Part shown: one piece after another, positions 22,184-31,272 of the stretch
How the letters are laid out: each line of letters opens with the position of its first letter
Numbering within the stretch: position 1 is the first letter of the stretch
Source of the DNA: Ceratodon purpureus
Lineage: Eukaryota > Streptophyta > Bryopsida > Pseudoditrichales > Ditrichaceae
Assembly (NCBI GenBank): GCA_014871385.1
Contig: CM026422.1
Location: 9,836,564-9,900,563 of the forward strand
Reading direction: 5' to 3'
DNA length: 64,000 nt
Made by a program: the position numbers and the translations under genes
The notes under the pieces: generated by a model
Seen by the model: only the letters and a program-made list of their open reading frames with translations
Databases searched by the model: none
Told to the model about the DNA's origin: nothing

Positions 22184-22783
22184 TGTTAAAGGGTGATTAA
22201 GCTTCACCCTTAAAAAGCTTGGTTACTTCTACTAAGTCAAATGGAACCTGAAAAAAATGTAGTACTGATCCTTCTTCTTGTGACTACTATTAACCTGATC
22301 CTGCTAACACCAGAATCCTGCTCCCTGCTCCTGATCTGATCATCAATGCAAAGCTTCCTCATTCAATTCTCCCTAACCCTAACATTAAATACTCCTCTCA
22401 GATCTGTAAAGGCCATGTCTTTACTCATTACTTCTCAGCCAAGTACAACCATACTGCCCATAACTCTGATCTACAGCAGTATCTCCTCCTCTCCTACCTC
22501 CTAACCCCTCCTAACTCCTAACCATACCTCTGAAAACACAAGAGGCTGAGAGAGAGTGAGAGCCGCCATGCTCTCACTCCTCACTACCCCCCCAAACCCT
22601 AGCCGTCATCCTCCTATGTCCATTTTTCATCCAGTTCAGAATTACATCCGACTGTCAAAACTTCATCCAAAAATGCAGGGACTAGTAAATGGACAGTAAC
22701 TAACTAGTTACTGCTCCAAGCAGTTTTACTGTGCCTGCTCCTACAGTACTGCTCTAGTAAAAAGACAAAAAATCCCTTTAACA
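22184..22783 (-). repeat. Element A 5' LTR (600 bp)
   Basis: Same ends and hairpin as the 3' LTR. Compared with it I see one substitution (near 22382) and one extra C in a C-run near 22592. Confidence 0.93.
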
Positions 22784-22963
22784 GAGGACGACTTCGACCT
22801 TTTCAAGGATACAGCGGGGAAGGCTAGATTTGCGGTGGCGTTGAAGGAGCTCACAAATCCCGATCCCAAGAGCCGCTCCACCTTGCGTTTGGTCCACGCT
22901 ACTCTAACAGCCCCTCCCTACAATTTCCAAATCCCAGAGTGTTGTTATCGCAAACATATTTAG
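22784..22963 (+). pseudogene. Protein-kinase-like gene, C-terminal tail
   Basis: Directly after element A and its GAGGA duplication the kinase frame resumes in phase and runs about 60 codons to TAG at 22961-22963. It reads DFDLFKDTAGKARFAV and later TAPPYNFQIPE. The same tail pattern (LFKDT ... SPYNFKAPDSCF) is found twice in the palindrome at 35726-36991, which independently supports it as the end of this kinase family. It corresponds to the last helices of the kinase C-lobe. Confidence 0.8.
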
Positions 22964-23062
22964 AAGTAGGCAAGTAGTGACAACAATGTGATATTCTCAG
23001 TTCTCCATAAGAGGGGACATTTTTTGTAAGTGGTTTACTGCCACAATTTTGCAAAGCTTTTC

Positions 23063-23068
23063 AATAAA
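23063..23068 (+). terminator. Candidate polyadenylation signal of kinase-like gene
   Basis: AATAAA lies 100 bases after the stop codon, in AT-rich DNA. No competing gene end is nearby. Confidence 0.45.
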
Positions 23069-23154
23069 CATTGCACTTCCCAATTGCCCTCTTCTGAAAT
23101 ACATGCCCTCTCTTGTCATTTATGATTTTGCCCGATGTCGCTCTTTCCCTACTA

Positions 23155-23396
23155 ACCTGCAGCGCTCGCGCCCGACCGCCGGCGCCTGATGCAGCGCACT
23201 CGCCCGAATGCACGCGCCCGATCCAGGCTCGCGCCCACATGACCGCGCCCGATAAGTGTGCTCGCGACCGTCAACTGGATCGCGCCCGCAGCGACGCTCG
23301 CGCCCGTTCGCAGGCGCACGCGCGCGGCCGGAACGACGCACGCCCCCTCGCTCTCGCGCACTCCAGCGCGCGCCCGTGACATCGCGTTTGCGCGGA
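23155..23396. repeat. CpG-rich array, left part (split by solo LTR)
   Basis: Degenerate units around gctcgcgcccg, C-rich on plus. The array continues at 27051 after the solo LTR insertion. Together with 7755-8045 (G-rich on plus) it brackets the kinase-like gene in opposite orientation. Confidence 0.7.
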
Positions 23397-24330
23397 TGTC
23401 GGAACACGGAAACGCAACTAACATCCGGATAGTGCTCCAATTGAGCGTAAACTTCCGTACTGTCACTAGGTTCCGAGTATCGTCCAGGGATTCAATAGTG
23501 TTTCACCAAGTAGTTACTGCTAATCGTTCCGAGCCTTGCCACTGCTCGGATAGTGTCTTCGGAACGTAACTCCCGAACTATCTCCTTCTCTATTCTTCTC
23601 TCATTAGGTGTTTCGTCCACAAACCCCAACGTCTCGGATCAGTCACCGTCTCACAACTGTCCTAGAGTACTCTGGCCAGCAGGTCACACAAACGATCCTC
23701 TCCGATCCGTGGGACTACAACGACAAACCAATCCGGATCTGGGAGAACCAGGATCCGATTATCCCTAGGCGACCCGTACCACGTTCCGACTCCCCCTCTC
23801 ACTATGCACGGAACCTCTTCAGAAGTTCAGGGAGCCCGACCAAGTAGTTCTTGATCCGCTTCGACCCTAGCGACGGCTATTCCGTATGAGGTTGATTTGG
23901 GGACGGAACAGTGAGGCTTCACTCCTACGACAATCCTCTAAATCTTTCCGCTCAATCCCATTTCCTTTCCGGTTTGGGTCTCGTCGCAACTCCCATCACC
24001 TTCCTATCCGAGCTACAGCGGAACTCTCATATCCTTCCCGGATCATTCACACTTAGCGGGAAATCACGCACAGTACTTACAAAACACAAATACTTTACTG
24101 ATAAGGAATATAGGGGGAAAACATGCAAAACGAAGACCCGGACCGCATCGCCTGCCCGGTTTAAGTAAGCAGGGGCTTCCACAAAAGCGGCGGCGCCGGC
24201 AGTTCAATCAAAACCCTAATCCCTAACTACCTACCTAGAATTCTACTTTACGACAAGAACGGATCTCCCGATCCGGAATCTGTTCCTATAAACCCGGAAA
24301 GTCACGACAAGTGGCAGTGAGAGGAATCTA

Positions 24331-26526
24331 TCACTTCTTTGTCTTCTTGTGGCTCTCCTGCTCGCGATCCTTCGACCTGGTCACCCGTGGCTCTGATCCG
24401 CCCGCCTCTGCTGCTCGTGCCGCCTTGCGCCTAGCACTCCGTTCCGCCTTTGACTCTCTCTCCTGAGCCTCCAAGGACAACCGGGTAACGATCCGGGGTT
24501 TGGGAGAATTGGGCGATTTCGGAATCATATGTGCGGGAGGGGTTCCGGACGTCGGAGTCTGAGTTTCAGTTCCAGTGGTCCTGACCGGAGAGCTCCCATG
24601 CGTCTCTGAGTCGGACTCGGAAATCGTAATCGGCTCCTTCCTTTTCCGCAACCTCCGGAAATCACCGACAGTGTTCGGAGGGGAACCCGCTGCTGGCGTT
24701 CCGGTGGGAGTAGGCGTCACCGTTCCGGTCTTGGCTGTGGGTGAAGGGGTCAATCCCCCCTCCTGAGTCACTCGGGTCCGTCCGGGGGGTGAAATAGGTC
24801 GTCCCCATTCCGGTCCCGCTACCTCCCCTCGGTAATTCGCAATGATCACTTCATCTCCGAGTCGTGGAAGAACATCCGGCGGCACGGTCCGAGTCACCTG
24901 TTCCGAAACCGTCCTCTCCTCGATCCGCCTCTCGGTGACTGTCGTTCCGGTCACCTCCACCTGTCCTCTGGGGATCGCGCAGCTCTGCTGGACTGTACTG
25001 GTTCCGGGTGACGCCGCCTGTGCTTGGACTTCCCGGATCGCCTCCGCAATCGTCCGATTTGTCATGGCGGCCTCTTCGACCGTCATCTGTTCTGCTGCTT
25101 GGAGGTTACTCCCTATCGGGGTTCGGAACCCAACCCCGCGAGATTCTCCTACCACGGCACGAGAGGGCGATCCGGGGAGCGGAAGACCCCGGCCAGCGAC
25201 TACGAGACTGGGACTTCCGGTGCTCGGATTGAGCAGCTGCCGGACCTTCTTCAGGATCATGTTCATTGAGTGCTCGCATTTGGAGAGGATCTTGATGATC
25301 TTCTGCTTGTCCTCGAAATCAGCCGGCTGCACTACGTTCTCATCGAACAGCCGGGCCTTGTTGATTACCGCTCCCGAACTTCCCACCAACTTCCGAAGCT
25401 CCCCCAAAGTCTCCTCCTGCTCGGCGTGGAACTTACGGATCTCGTCACTCTTTGCCGCCAGCTCCTTCGTCAACTCCTGCAACTGAAGCTCCAGCCGCTT
25501 CTTCTCACTCCGGAGAGTTGGGGCATCCTTCAACAACTCCACTTCTCGGATCACCTCTTCCGGTAAGCACCCTCCCAGCGCTGTACAGACCCTCCGGAAC
25601 AGGGTTTCGATCCGATCATAAGAAGCTTGAGCCCGGTGAGTCTCCTCCCGAATCCCCCGAAACAGGTCCACCGGAAATCCCCGATCGGAACTGACCTCTC
25701 TCCGTTCCGGATCTCCCCGGGCCGTAGACGGCTCCGCGTGTCGTGACGGAGCCTGCTCCGATCTCGACCTGGACTGAGCCCTAGTAGCGCCAGGATTCGG
25801 AACCTCCCTCGTATCGTCCTCATCTTCCGAGTCCGTTGTATCCGAGGGCTCACCTCGCGGATCGGGTTCCATTCCGGGCGGAATCTCCGAGAAGTTGAGG
25901 CAGTTCTTCGCGTGCGTATACGTCTCGTCCTCCTTATTGGTCAGCAAGTCATACGCATGGTAAAGGTGAAAGAGGTAAGGGGAGAGTGGGGTCGGCTTCT
26001 TTCCGATCGTCGGAACCATCTTCTGCACCACTTCCGCCATGAGTGCAGCCCAATTCACCGGACGTTCTCCTGTATACGCTCCGAGGATGGTATTCCCGAC
26101 CGTAATGGTAACTTGTGCCGGTTTCTGCGGATACAGGATCGGAACAAGGAAAGCTAAGACCTGCCTCTGCCTCCTATCCTTGCAGGCGTCTATCTCGTAT
26201 CCATTGTTCCTATGGATCTTCCCGTGGAACCTATCCTGCACGTACTGGTCCGTCCGGGTCGCCCAAAGGAGTCCCTTCTGCTCGAAACCGTAAGCTTCCG
26301 CCCACTGTTCCGCATTCCACAGCGTGGGCTTGCCTCGGATCGTATTATCCCACCGGTTGTCCGGACCTTCCAGGACCTCCCTCACCATCACCTCACTCTT
26401 CAGTAACCACGGCCGTGCCAGCAATCCCTCACACCTCATCCGAGTGAGGTCGGTGATCAGTTCCTCCATATCCGATTCCTTCACTGGAGTTCCGGGGCTA
26501 AGGACGCAACACTGTACGCGCGCCAT
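24331..26526 (-). CDS. LTR-encoded accessory protein (731 aa), solo LTR copy
   Basis: A full-length open frame inside the solo LTR. Globular region at about 20-200: TIRGKPTLWNAEQWAEAYGF (62-81), RQRQVLAFLVPILYP (119-133), a VNWAALMAEVVQKM helix (157-170) and SPYLFHLYHAYDLL (182-195). Then an acidic stretch, a Ser/Arg region, a coiled coil (about 330-390) and a Pro/Thr/Ser-rich tail ending in basic KDREQESHKKTKK. It has the same length as the copy at 54220, with a modest number of replacements. A TATA box lies upstream at 26679-26686. It has no gag or pol motif and is related to the 621-aa protein at 3019. Function unknown. Confidence 0.75.
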   Translation of the reverse strand: MARVQCCVLSPGTPVKESDMEELITDLTRMRCEGLLARPWLLKSEVMVREVLEGPDNRWDNTIRGKPTLWNAEQWAEAYGFEQKGLLWATRTDQYVQDRFHGKIHRNNGYEIDACKDRRQRQVLAFLVPILYPQKPAQVTITVGNTILGAYTGERPVNWAALMAEVVQKMVPTIGKKPTPLSPYLFHLYHAYDLLTNKEDETYTHAKNCLNFSEIPPGMEPDPRGEPSDTTDSEDEDDTREVPNPGATRAQSRSRSEQAPSRHAEPSTARGDPERREVSSDRGFPVDLFRGIREETHRAQASYDRIETLFRRVCTALGGCLPEEVIREVELLKDAPTLRSEKKRLELQLQELTKELAAKSDEIRKFHAEQEETLGELRKLVGSSGAVINKARLFDENVVQPADFEDKQKIIKILSKCEHSMNMILKKVRQLLNPSTGSPSLVVAGRGLPLPGSPSRAVVGESRGVGFRTPIGSNLQAAEQMTVEEAAMTNRTIAEAIREVQAQAASPGTSTVQQSCAIPRGQVEVTGTTVTERRIEERTVSEQVTRTVPPDVLPRLGDEVIIANYRGEVAGPEWGRPISPPGRTRVTQEGGLTPSPTAKTGTVTPTPTGTPAAGSPPNTVGDFRRLRKRKEPITISESDSETHGSSPVRTTGTETQTPTSGTPPAHMIPKSPNSPKPRIVTRLSLEAQERESKAERSARRKAARAAEAGGSEPRVTRSKDREQESHKKTKK

Positions 26527-26678
26527 CTCTACTCCTCACTTCTCTCCCTCTACGATCCGACAGCAAGAAACCCGGCAATCCAACTGCCGGTGAATCGGAA
26601 AAGACAAGGACACCTCACCGCTCTTTCACTCTCTACTCCCAGTTCGCAAAAAGGAACTCCAAACCCTAACACCCTCGC

Positions 26679-26686
26679 TTATATAC
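26679..26686 (-). promoter_or_regulatory. TATA box in solo LTR
   Basis: On the minus strand gtatataagc lies about 155 bases upstream of the LTR ORF start. A telobox (aaaccctaa on plus, 26661-26669) is just downstream. The same pair occurs in the element D LTR near 56549-56576. Confidence 0.6.
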
Positions 26687-27050
26687 CCCAGGCATAATGA
26701 ACGCTGTGGCGGCCCGTAATTGCAGCCGCCAACGTACCGGGGTAAACGCCTATCCGAGTCATGATGACTTCCGCGTCGCTTCGGATCCTTGACGCGGTTA
26801 CAGTAACGGTCAGTACTCGGATCGTCCACCCGTTCCGTATCTTATCTTCCGAGTTTCCGGAATCCAGGTTCCGGGAACACTTCCTACGTTAACTGTTTTA
26901 ACGTTTCTGGAGTATCCGATTTGCGTTAACTACTAATGCTGCTAGTGTCTGGCCAGTTTTTACCTAATTAACCAAAAAAATGAAAAATAAATGGAATACT
27001 TACGCCGGCTGGGGCTGTTCCGGTTTATTCTGAGTTTCACGGATCCCACA

Positions 27051-27106
27051 GCGGACGCTCGCGCCCGTAATCGCGCTCGCGCCCGCACTAATTCAGCGCT
27101 AGGTAA
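27051..27106. repeat. CpG-rich array, right remnant
   Basis: Starts with the second GCGGA duplication and has two clean gctcgcgcccg units before the array ends. Confidence 0.6.
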
Positions 27107-27164
27107 ATTCGTTTTACCCTTACCGTGAGTCAACTGGTCAACGCCCTTATGTGACGGACACGGG

Positions 27165-27229
27165 GGTCTGTCTTGTCACCATGACGGACTAACGGACTAA
27201 CGGACGGTCGGTCCATTATGACAACCATG
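27165..27229 (-). mobile_element. Orphan hAT-like right terminus (degraded)
   Basis: Read from 27229 on the minus strand the sequence is catggttgtcataatggac followed by repeated gtccgttagtccg. The intact hAT-like element at 34556 starts cagggttgtcttatcggac with repeated ggacgg. The match in terminus and subterminal repeats suggests a related, decayed end. No partner end was found, so the extent of this element is unknown. Confidence 0.4.
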
Positions 27230-27232
27230 GGA

Positions 27233-27566
27233 ATAATGCCTTCGTGCCGAGCACTCTTCCTGCGGGCTCTCATTCGGGTCAATGTTGGTAGTATTTTTCG
27301 TTGGTGCTAGAGCCCTTTGAAGCAACCGTGAAGCACTTGGCATAATGCCTCAATGCCGTGGACTCTTCTTAAGGGCTCTCAGTCTGGTCAATGTATGTTG
27401 TTTTTTTCACATGTGTGTCAGTCCTTTGAAGCAAACTCGCAGCCCTTAGCATTATGCCTCGTGCCGAGGACTCTTAGTAGGGGCTCTCAATCTAGTCAAT
27501 AATGGGTGTTCTTTTAGTTCGAGCTAGAGCCCTTTGAAGGAACCTCGCAGTCCGACGCATAATGCC
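27233..27566. repeat. Tandem repeat, 109-bp unit, about 3 copies
   Basis: The phrase ataatgcc recurs at 27233, 27342, 27451 (attatgcc) and 27559. Each unit also has gccgagcactc- and agccctttgaag-like blocks. Copies are clearly diverged. Confidence 0.8.
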
Positions 27567-27574
27567 CCGGTCCC

Positions 27575-28300
27575 AACACTTTTCCTTTGAGGCCTTGGAC
27601 TTGCATCAAAATCCGCCAGAAGCACTCAAAGAATGACTACGAAAAGGAAAATTCCAAAAAAATAAAACTTCCATGAGATGGTTTTGGAGAGCATTGCATC
27701 AAGTATGCGCACCCTATGAAGTGTGCTCGGCACCGAGGCAAACATTTTGAGGCCTTTCAGTTGCATCAAAATCAGCCTACACCACCCTAAGAATCATTAC
27801 GAAACAGAAAATTCCCAAAAAAATAAAATTTCGATGAGATGATTTTGGAGAGCATTGCATCAAGTATGGGCACCAAATGAAGTGTCCTCGGCACCGAGGC
27901 AAACATTTTGAGGCCTTGGAGTTGCATCAAAATCAGCCAGCAGCACTCTAAGAATCACTACGAAAAGGAAAATTTTCAAGAAAATAAAACTTCCATAAGA
28001 TGGTTTTGGAGAGCATTGCATCAAGTATGGGCACCAAATGAAGTGTCCTCGGCACCGAGGCAAACATTTTGAGGCCTTGGAGTTGCATCAAAAACAGCTA
28101 GCAACACACAAAGAATGACTACGAAAAGAAACATTTCCAAGAAAATAAAATTTCCATGAGATGGTTTTGGAGAGCATTGCATCAAGTATGGGCACCAAAT
28201 GATGTGTGCTTTTCACGGAGGCAAACATTTTGAGGCCTTGGATTTGCAGCAAAATTAGCCTGCAGCACTCAAAGAATCAATATTGCTGGAGGCATTGTGT
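27575..28300. repeat. Tandem repeat, 161-bp unit, about 4.5 copies
   Basis: The phrase gaggcaaacattttgagg recurs at 27735, 27896, 28057 and 28218, 161 bases apart each time, with a partial copy before. Units also share gttttggagagcattgcatc. This is a small satellite-like array with no coding potential. Confidence 0.85.
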
Positions 28301-28510
28301 CTCTGCTTTTGTGTTGCTCTGTGCCATGACCTAGCGCCAAATGCAGTAGCCTTGCAGCCCTTGGCAATTTGCGTCGGTGCCGAGGACCCTTTGTGGGGGC
28401 ATTGTGTATGTTCTTCATGATGCTCCTTGCCACGAGCTAGCGTTCAATGCAGCAGCCTTGCATTGCTTGGCAATTTGCCTCGGTGCCAGGGACTCTTGCT
28501 GGGGGCTATG
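28300..28510. repeat. Tandem repeat, about 106-bp unit, about 2 copies
   Basis: The phrase ggcaatttgc-tcggtgcc recurs at 28363 and 28469 with gcagcagccttgca-like blocks between. It shares the gtgccgaggac phrase with the 109-bp set, so the two sets may have a common origin. Confidence 0.65.
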
Positions 28511-29120
28511 TGTTTGCTCTATAGTCAGTAAGCGGACACAACTATCTAACTTAACTCCTGATGTGTGCAGAATCACGATTAGGATGAGCTGGCGGAAATG
28601 CCGTCGTGCACTCTTGCTGAATCAATCCACAATAGGTGGGAGCAGTAGTCTGGAGATCGGGGTAGCGACTTCTATGTCGCAGCTGTGGACGACTTTGTAA
28701 GGGCCTTCATGCAATGCGTTGCCTACTTCCAGTTCGTGAAGGGGGAGCGTTCCGGGAAAGGTCCGTCAAAAAAAGGAGCTCAAGCTCCGACGTGCATAGA
28801 GATCTGCAGCGAGGATAAGAAACCCGAAAGTCCTACATAAAGCGACTATGAACATGCCAGGAGCGGACGAATGGTGCACCAGGGACCCGCATCTTGAAGG
28901 GGAGGAGGTCTATGTCTCTCTGAAACAAAAACCTAGTGTTGCCTTTCAAGATGAACGGGAGTCTCATAGGCCAGACAAGATCACCGTGTCAAAACTCGGG
29001 TCTAGACTAGAGCTGCACGCCGGGAGAGCGACTATCCTCCGACGGTGGTAATTGCAGACTGTCCTACAAGCAGTGAAGACAACCACTCTTCTACAACCCT
29101 TCTGAGTGGCACATAGCATG
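28511..29120. other. Unassigned stretch with decayed coding-like DNA
   Basis: Short frames occur (for example 28848-29051) but none has a recognised domain or a continuous link to the SWIM region. It may be an upstream exon or decayed 5' part of that gene. I see no repeat or RNA gene. Confidence 0.3.
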
Positions 29121-29121
29121 A

Positions 29122-29955
29122 CTTCCTAAGACATCCGCTAAGACTTGCTTTGCCCAACATGATGTGACTAAGAAGAAATGCGTGGCACGGATTGTGCAGC
29201 ATGGGAAGAGCACGGCTGCGCCGACATACACAGGCCCCATGAAGAACTACAAGAAAGACAGAATAGAGACTCATCACTTCTTTTTCTGCAATGACGACAT
29301 TGACAGGTGCGTCAAGAGTAGCAAACGGAAGTGGGTCCTATCGGTGCCAGAGGTACCTATGGTCTAGCCCGTGAAGCTTGGGACCAAGTTGACGAAGAAA
29401 GAGATTCTCTCTCTAGAGAATGCGGGCTTCAAACTCCCACAGCAGAAGGAGATGTCACCGAGAAGACTTTTTCAAGACCGGGCAGCGGCAGTGGACTTCT
29501 CGGCCTACCCTACGCCGGCATACCCGTATGAGTTCCCTACCCAACGATCGGGAAAGCACATCCGACGGAACAAGAAGGCCCCGTCCACCAAGCATAGCAA
29601 TAATTGTGCCACTGCCTTATCGTTGAACGCGAAGGTGAGCAAGTTGTGCATGCTGCCTGCCCTAGCCCTCGGATGCATCGTCACATTGGACTCTGGGAAG
29701 CTTCCAAAGGTACAGCAATATTACCTGACCATTTTGCAACACCCTGCCTGCACTTGCCCGTATTTCAAGGAGATGGCACTACAGGCACTTGGAAAGCGGG
29801 GTCATTGGGCTAGTTGTAAGCACTTGTACTATCTGTTTACTGTAGTTTGCGGAGTGGACTCAGAGTCAAATACATTCATTTATGCCGCTAGTTTTAGTTT
29901 CAACGAAGTGAAGCGAGTCCTGGAGAGTGGCCTTCTCAAGTACTTGGACAACTAG
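29122..29955 (+). pseudogene. SWIM zinc-finger protein remnant
   Basis: One frame runs from 29122 to TAG at 29953-29955, with an in-frame TAG at 29365-29367 and a TGA at 29119. The downstream 194 codons are Lys/Arg-rich, then hold CTCPYFKEM ... WASCKHLYYLF, which fits the SWIM pattern CxCx(n)CxH used for DNA or protein binding in MULE-type transposases and plant regulators. A phrase LTKKEILSLENAGFKLP precedes it. No ATG start is obvious and no MULE transposase core is in range, so host gene or transposon origin is open. Called a remnant because of the stop codons. Confidence 0.55.
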
Positions 29956-31140
29956 TGATATCTGATTTTTTGTTCGCACATGTATCGCCTGAATTTATTT
30001 CAATGATGAAGTAGTGAGACTAAAAGGGCCACTACCAAAAATTTGCAGTTGCACAGGATTCCTTTTCTTCAAATTCATGTGAATCACGCTCTTAATATAG
30101 ATAAGCGCTGTTAAGAACCATTTTGCAAGTCATATAAAGAATTTTGTAATTCCTAAAGAGGTCCCCGTAAAAGGGTTTGAAAGGGAGTCACGTATGTGTG
30201 CTCAGGCCCAAACAAACCTTTTTCAGACTCCCTAAACCCAGAGAACTCTCAGTCAAAGGGAGGTATACTGCTGACCCACCTTTGTCATAGGTCCATGAAT
30301 GGGGTAAAAGCTTCTGACCATGTTACACGACCTTAGAGAGTCTAGACTGTTTTCAATTCACGGTACTCTACAGTAATTTATATCTTCATCACTAAAACTC
30401 TTTCTGCCGCAGATTGCTGAACGTGCGTACATGTGTATGTTATGTTGCACATGTATGGTCTAATCACTTTCTTCGTGCGCAAAGTAGTCACAGTTCACTG
30501 TCTTCCAGTTTTTGACGCTTGCTTGGGTTTTCATCATCTACAGTGGCTATTAGCTGACGGTCCTCCACTACCACTGCTGGCTCACAACGTTTTCAACTCA
30601 AATTCACGTACTCGGTTCACTCGGTTGAATCTAGGCAAAAACTGATCAATAATTGAAGTTCAATGTTTTGGATCGTCGGAGGCATCTGAGGAAGTAAAAG
30701 GTTGTTGTAATATGAAATGTTACTTTAGCATGTTTACAAAGATACAAAGTCTTAACTGTCATACAACAATAACAATATCTGTATCTAAACCGACATTTGC
30801 AAATTAGAATAGAAGGCCGCTGCTGTGTTACCTCACTGCATGTCCCTAAAATAAGACCTGGCCGAACAGTTCCTATATCAACAATCCACGAGTGCAGGCC
30901 CCTAATGCCCACTCACCCTAATACCAAGAGTTCCACGGCCATAGATCAGGGCATCTAGTCATTTCATTGAAATTGTCCACGGTCATAGGTCACGTTACGA
31001 ACTAAATTTAGAATTTCAAAAACCAAAAAAATTGTTAATCCATAAAATACCATAACCATATCGCTCTAAATTCCCAAAAACATCAAAATATCCGCAAAGT
31101 TACCGCTCACCGCTCACCGCTCAAGGCTCGCACTATAGTG
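29956..31140. other. Non-coding AT-rich interval
   Basis: No ORF with a recognisable product, no tRNA-like fold and no terminal repeats seen. It probably contains the 3' flank of the SWIM remnant and unique spacer before element B. A short tandem accgctc (about three copies) lies near 31104-31123. Confidence 0.5.
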
Positions 31141-31272
31141 ACGTTCGGAGTAGTAGAAGCAGTAATAAAAGAGAAAAGGACAAGACAATTACTGCTGCGG
31201 CCCATTAAGAGAGAGGAAGGACAAGATTCATCCAGATAGGAGAAGTCATCCATTCGACAAAACCAGGGATGG

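Larger units (their letters stand above)
9630..22783 (-). mobile_element. Element A: Ty3/gypsy LTR retrotransposon (OTA-like), nearly whole
   Basis: A 13,154-bp minus-strand element with LTRs of 599 and 600 bp and a perfect 5-bp duplication GAGGA (9625-9629, 22784-22788). Order on its own strand: 5' LTR, primer site, long leader, gag, protease-RT-RNase H-integrase, Q-rich tail, extra ORF, polypurine tract, 3' LTR. The LTRs differ by about one substitution and one single-base indel, so the insertion is recent. It looks largely whole, with at most a few interruptions between parts. It disrupts the kinase-like gene. The extra ORF after integrase and the GPY/F-type integrase end suggest the Ogre/Tat/Athila side of Ty3/gypsy, not a chromovirus. 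Confidence 0.92.
23397..27050 (-). mobile_element. Solo LTR of element D family (3654 bp) with internal ORF
   Basis: Starts TGTCGGAACACGG and ends GGATCCCACA on plus, and is flanked by a perfect GCGGA duplication (23392-23396, 27051-27055). It has exactly the length of the element D left LTR (53286-56939) and is nearly the same sequence. It carries a TATA box and an intact 731-codon ORF on minus. It was inserted into a CpG-rich array. A solo LTR forms when the two LTRs of a full element recombine. Confidence 0.93.

Noticed and set aside
24842-25486. A 214-codon plus-strand frame, also present at 54731-55375
   Set aside because: It is antisense to the 731-codon LTR ORF, and its conservation follows from that of the sense frame. 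No domain is seen.
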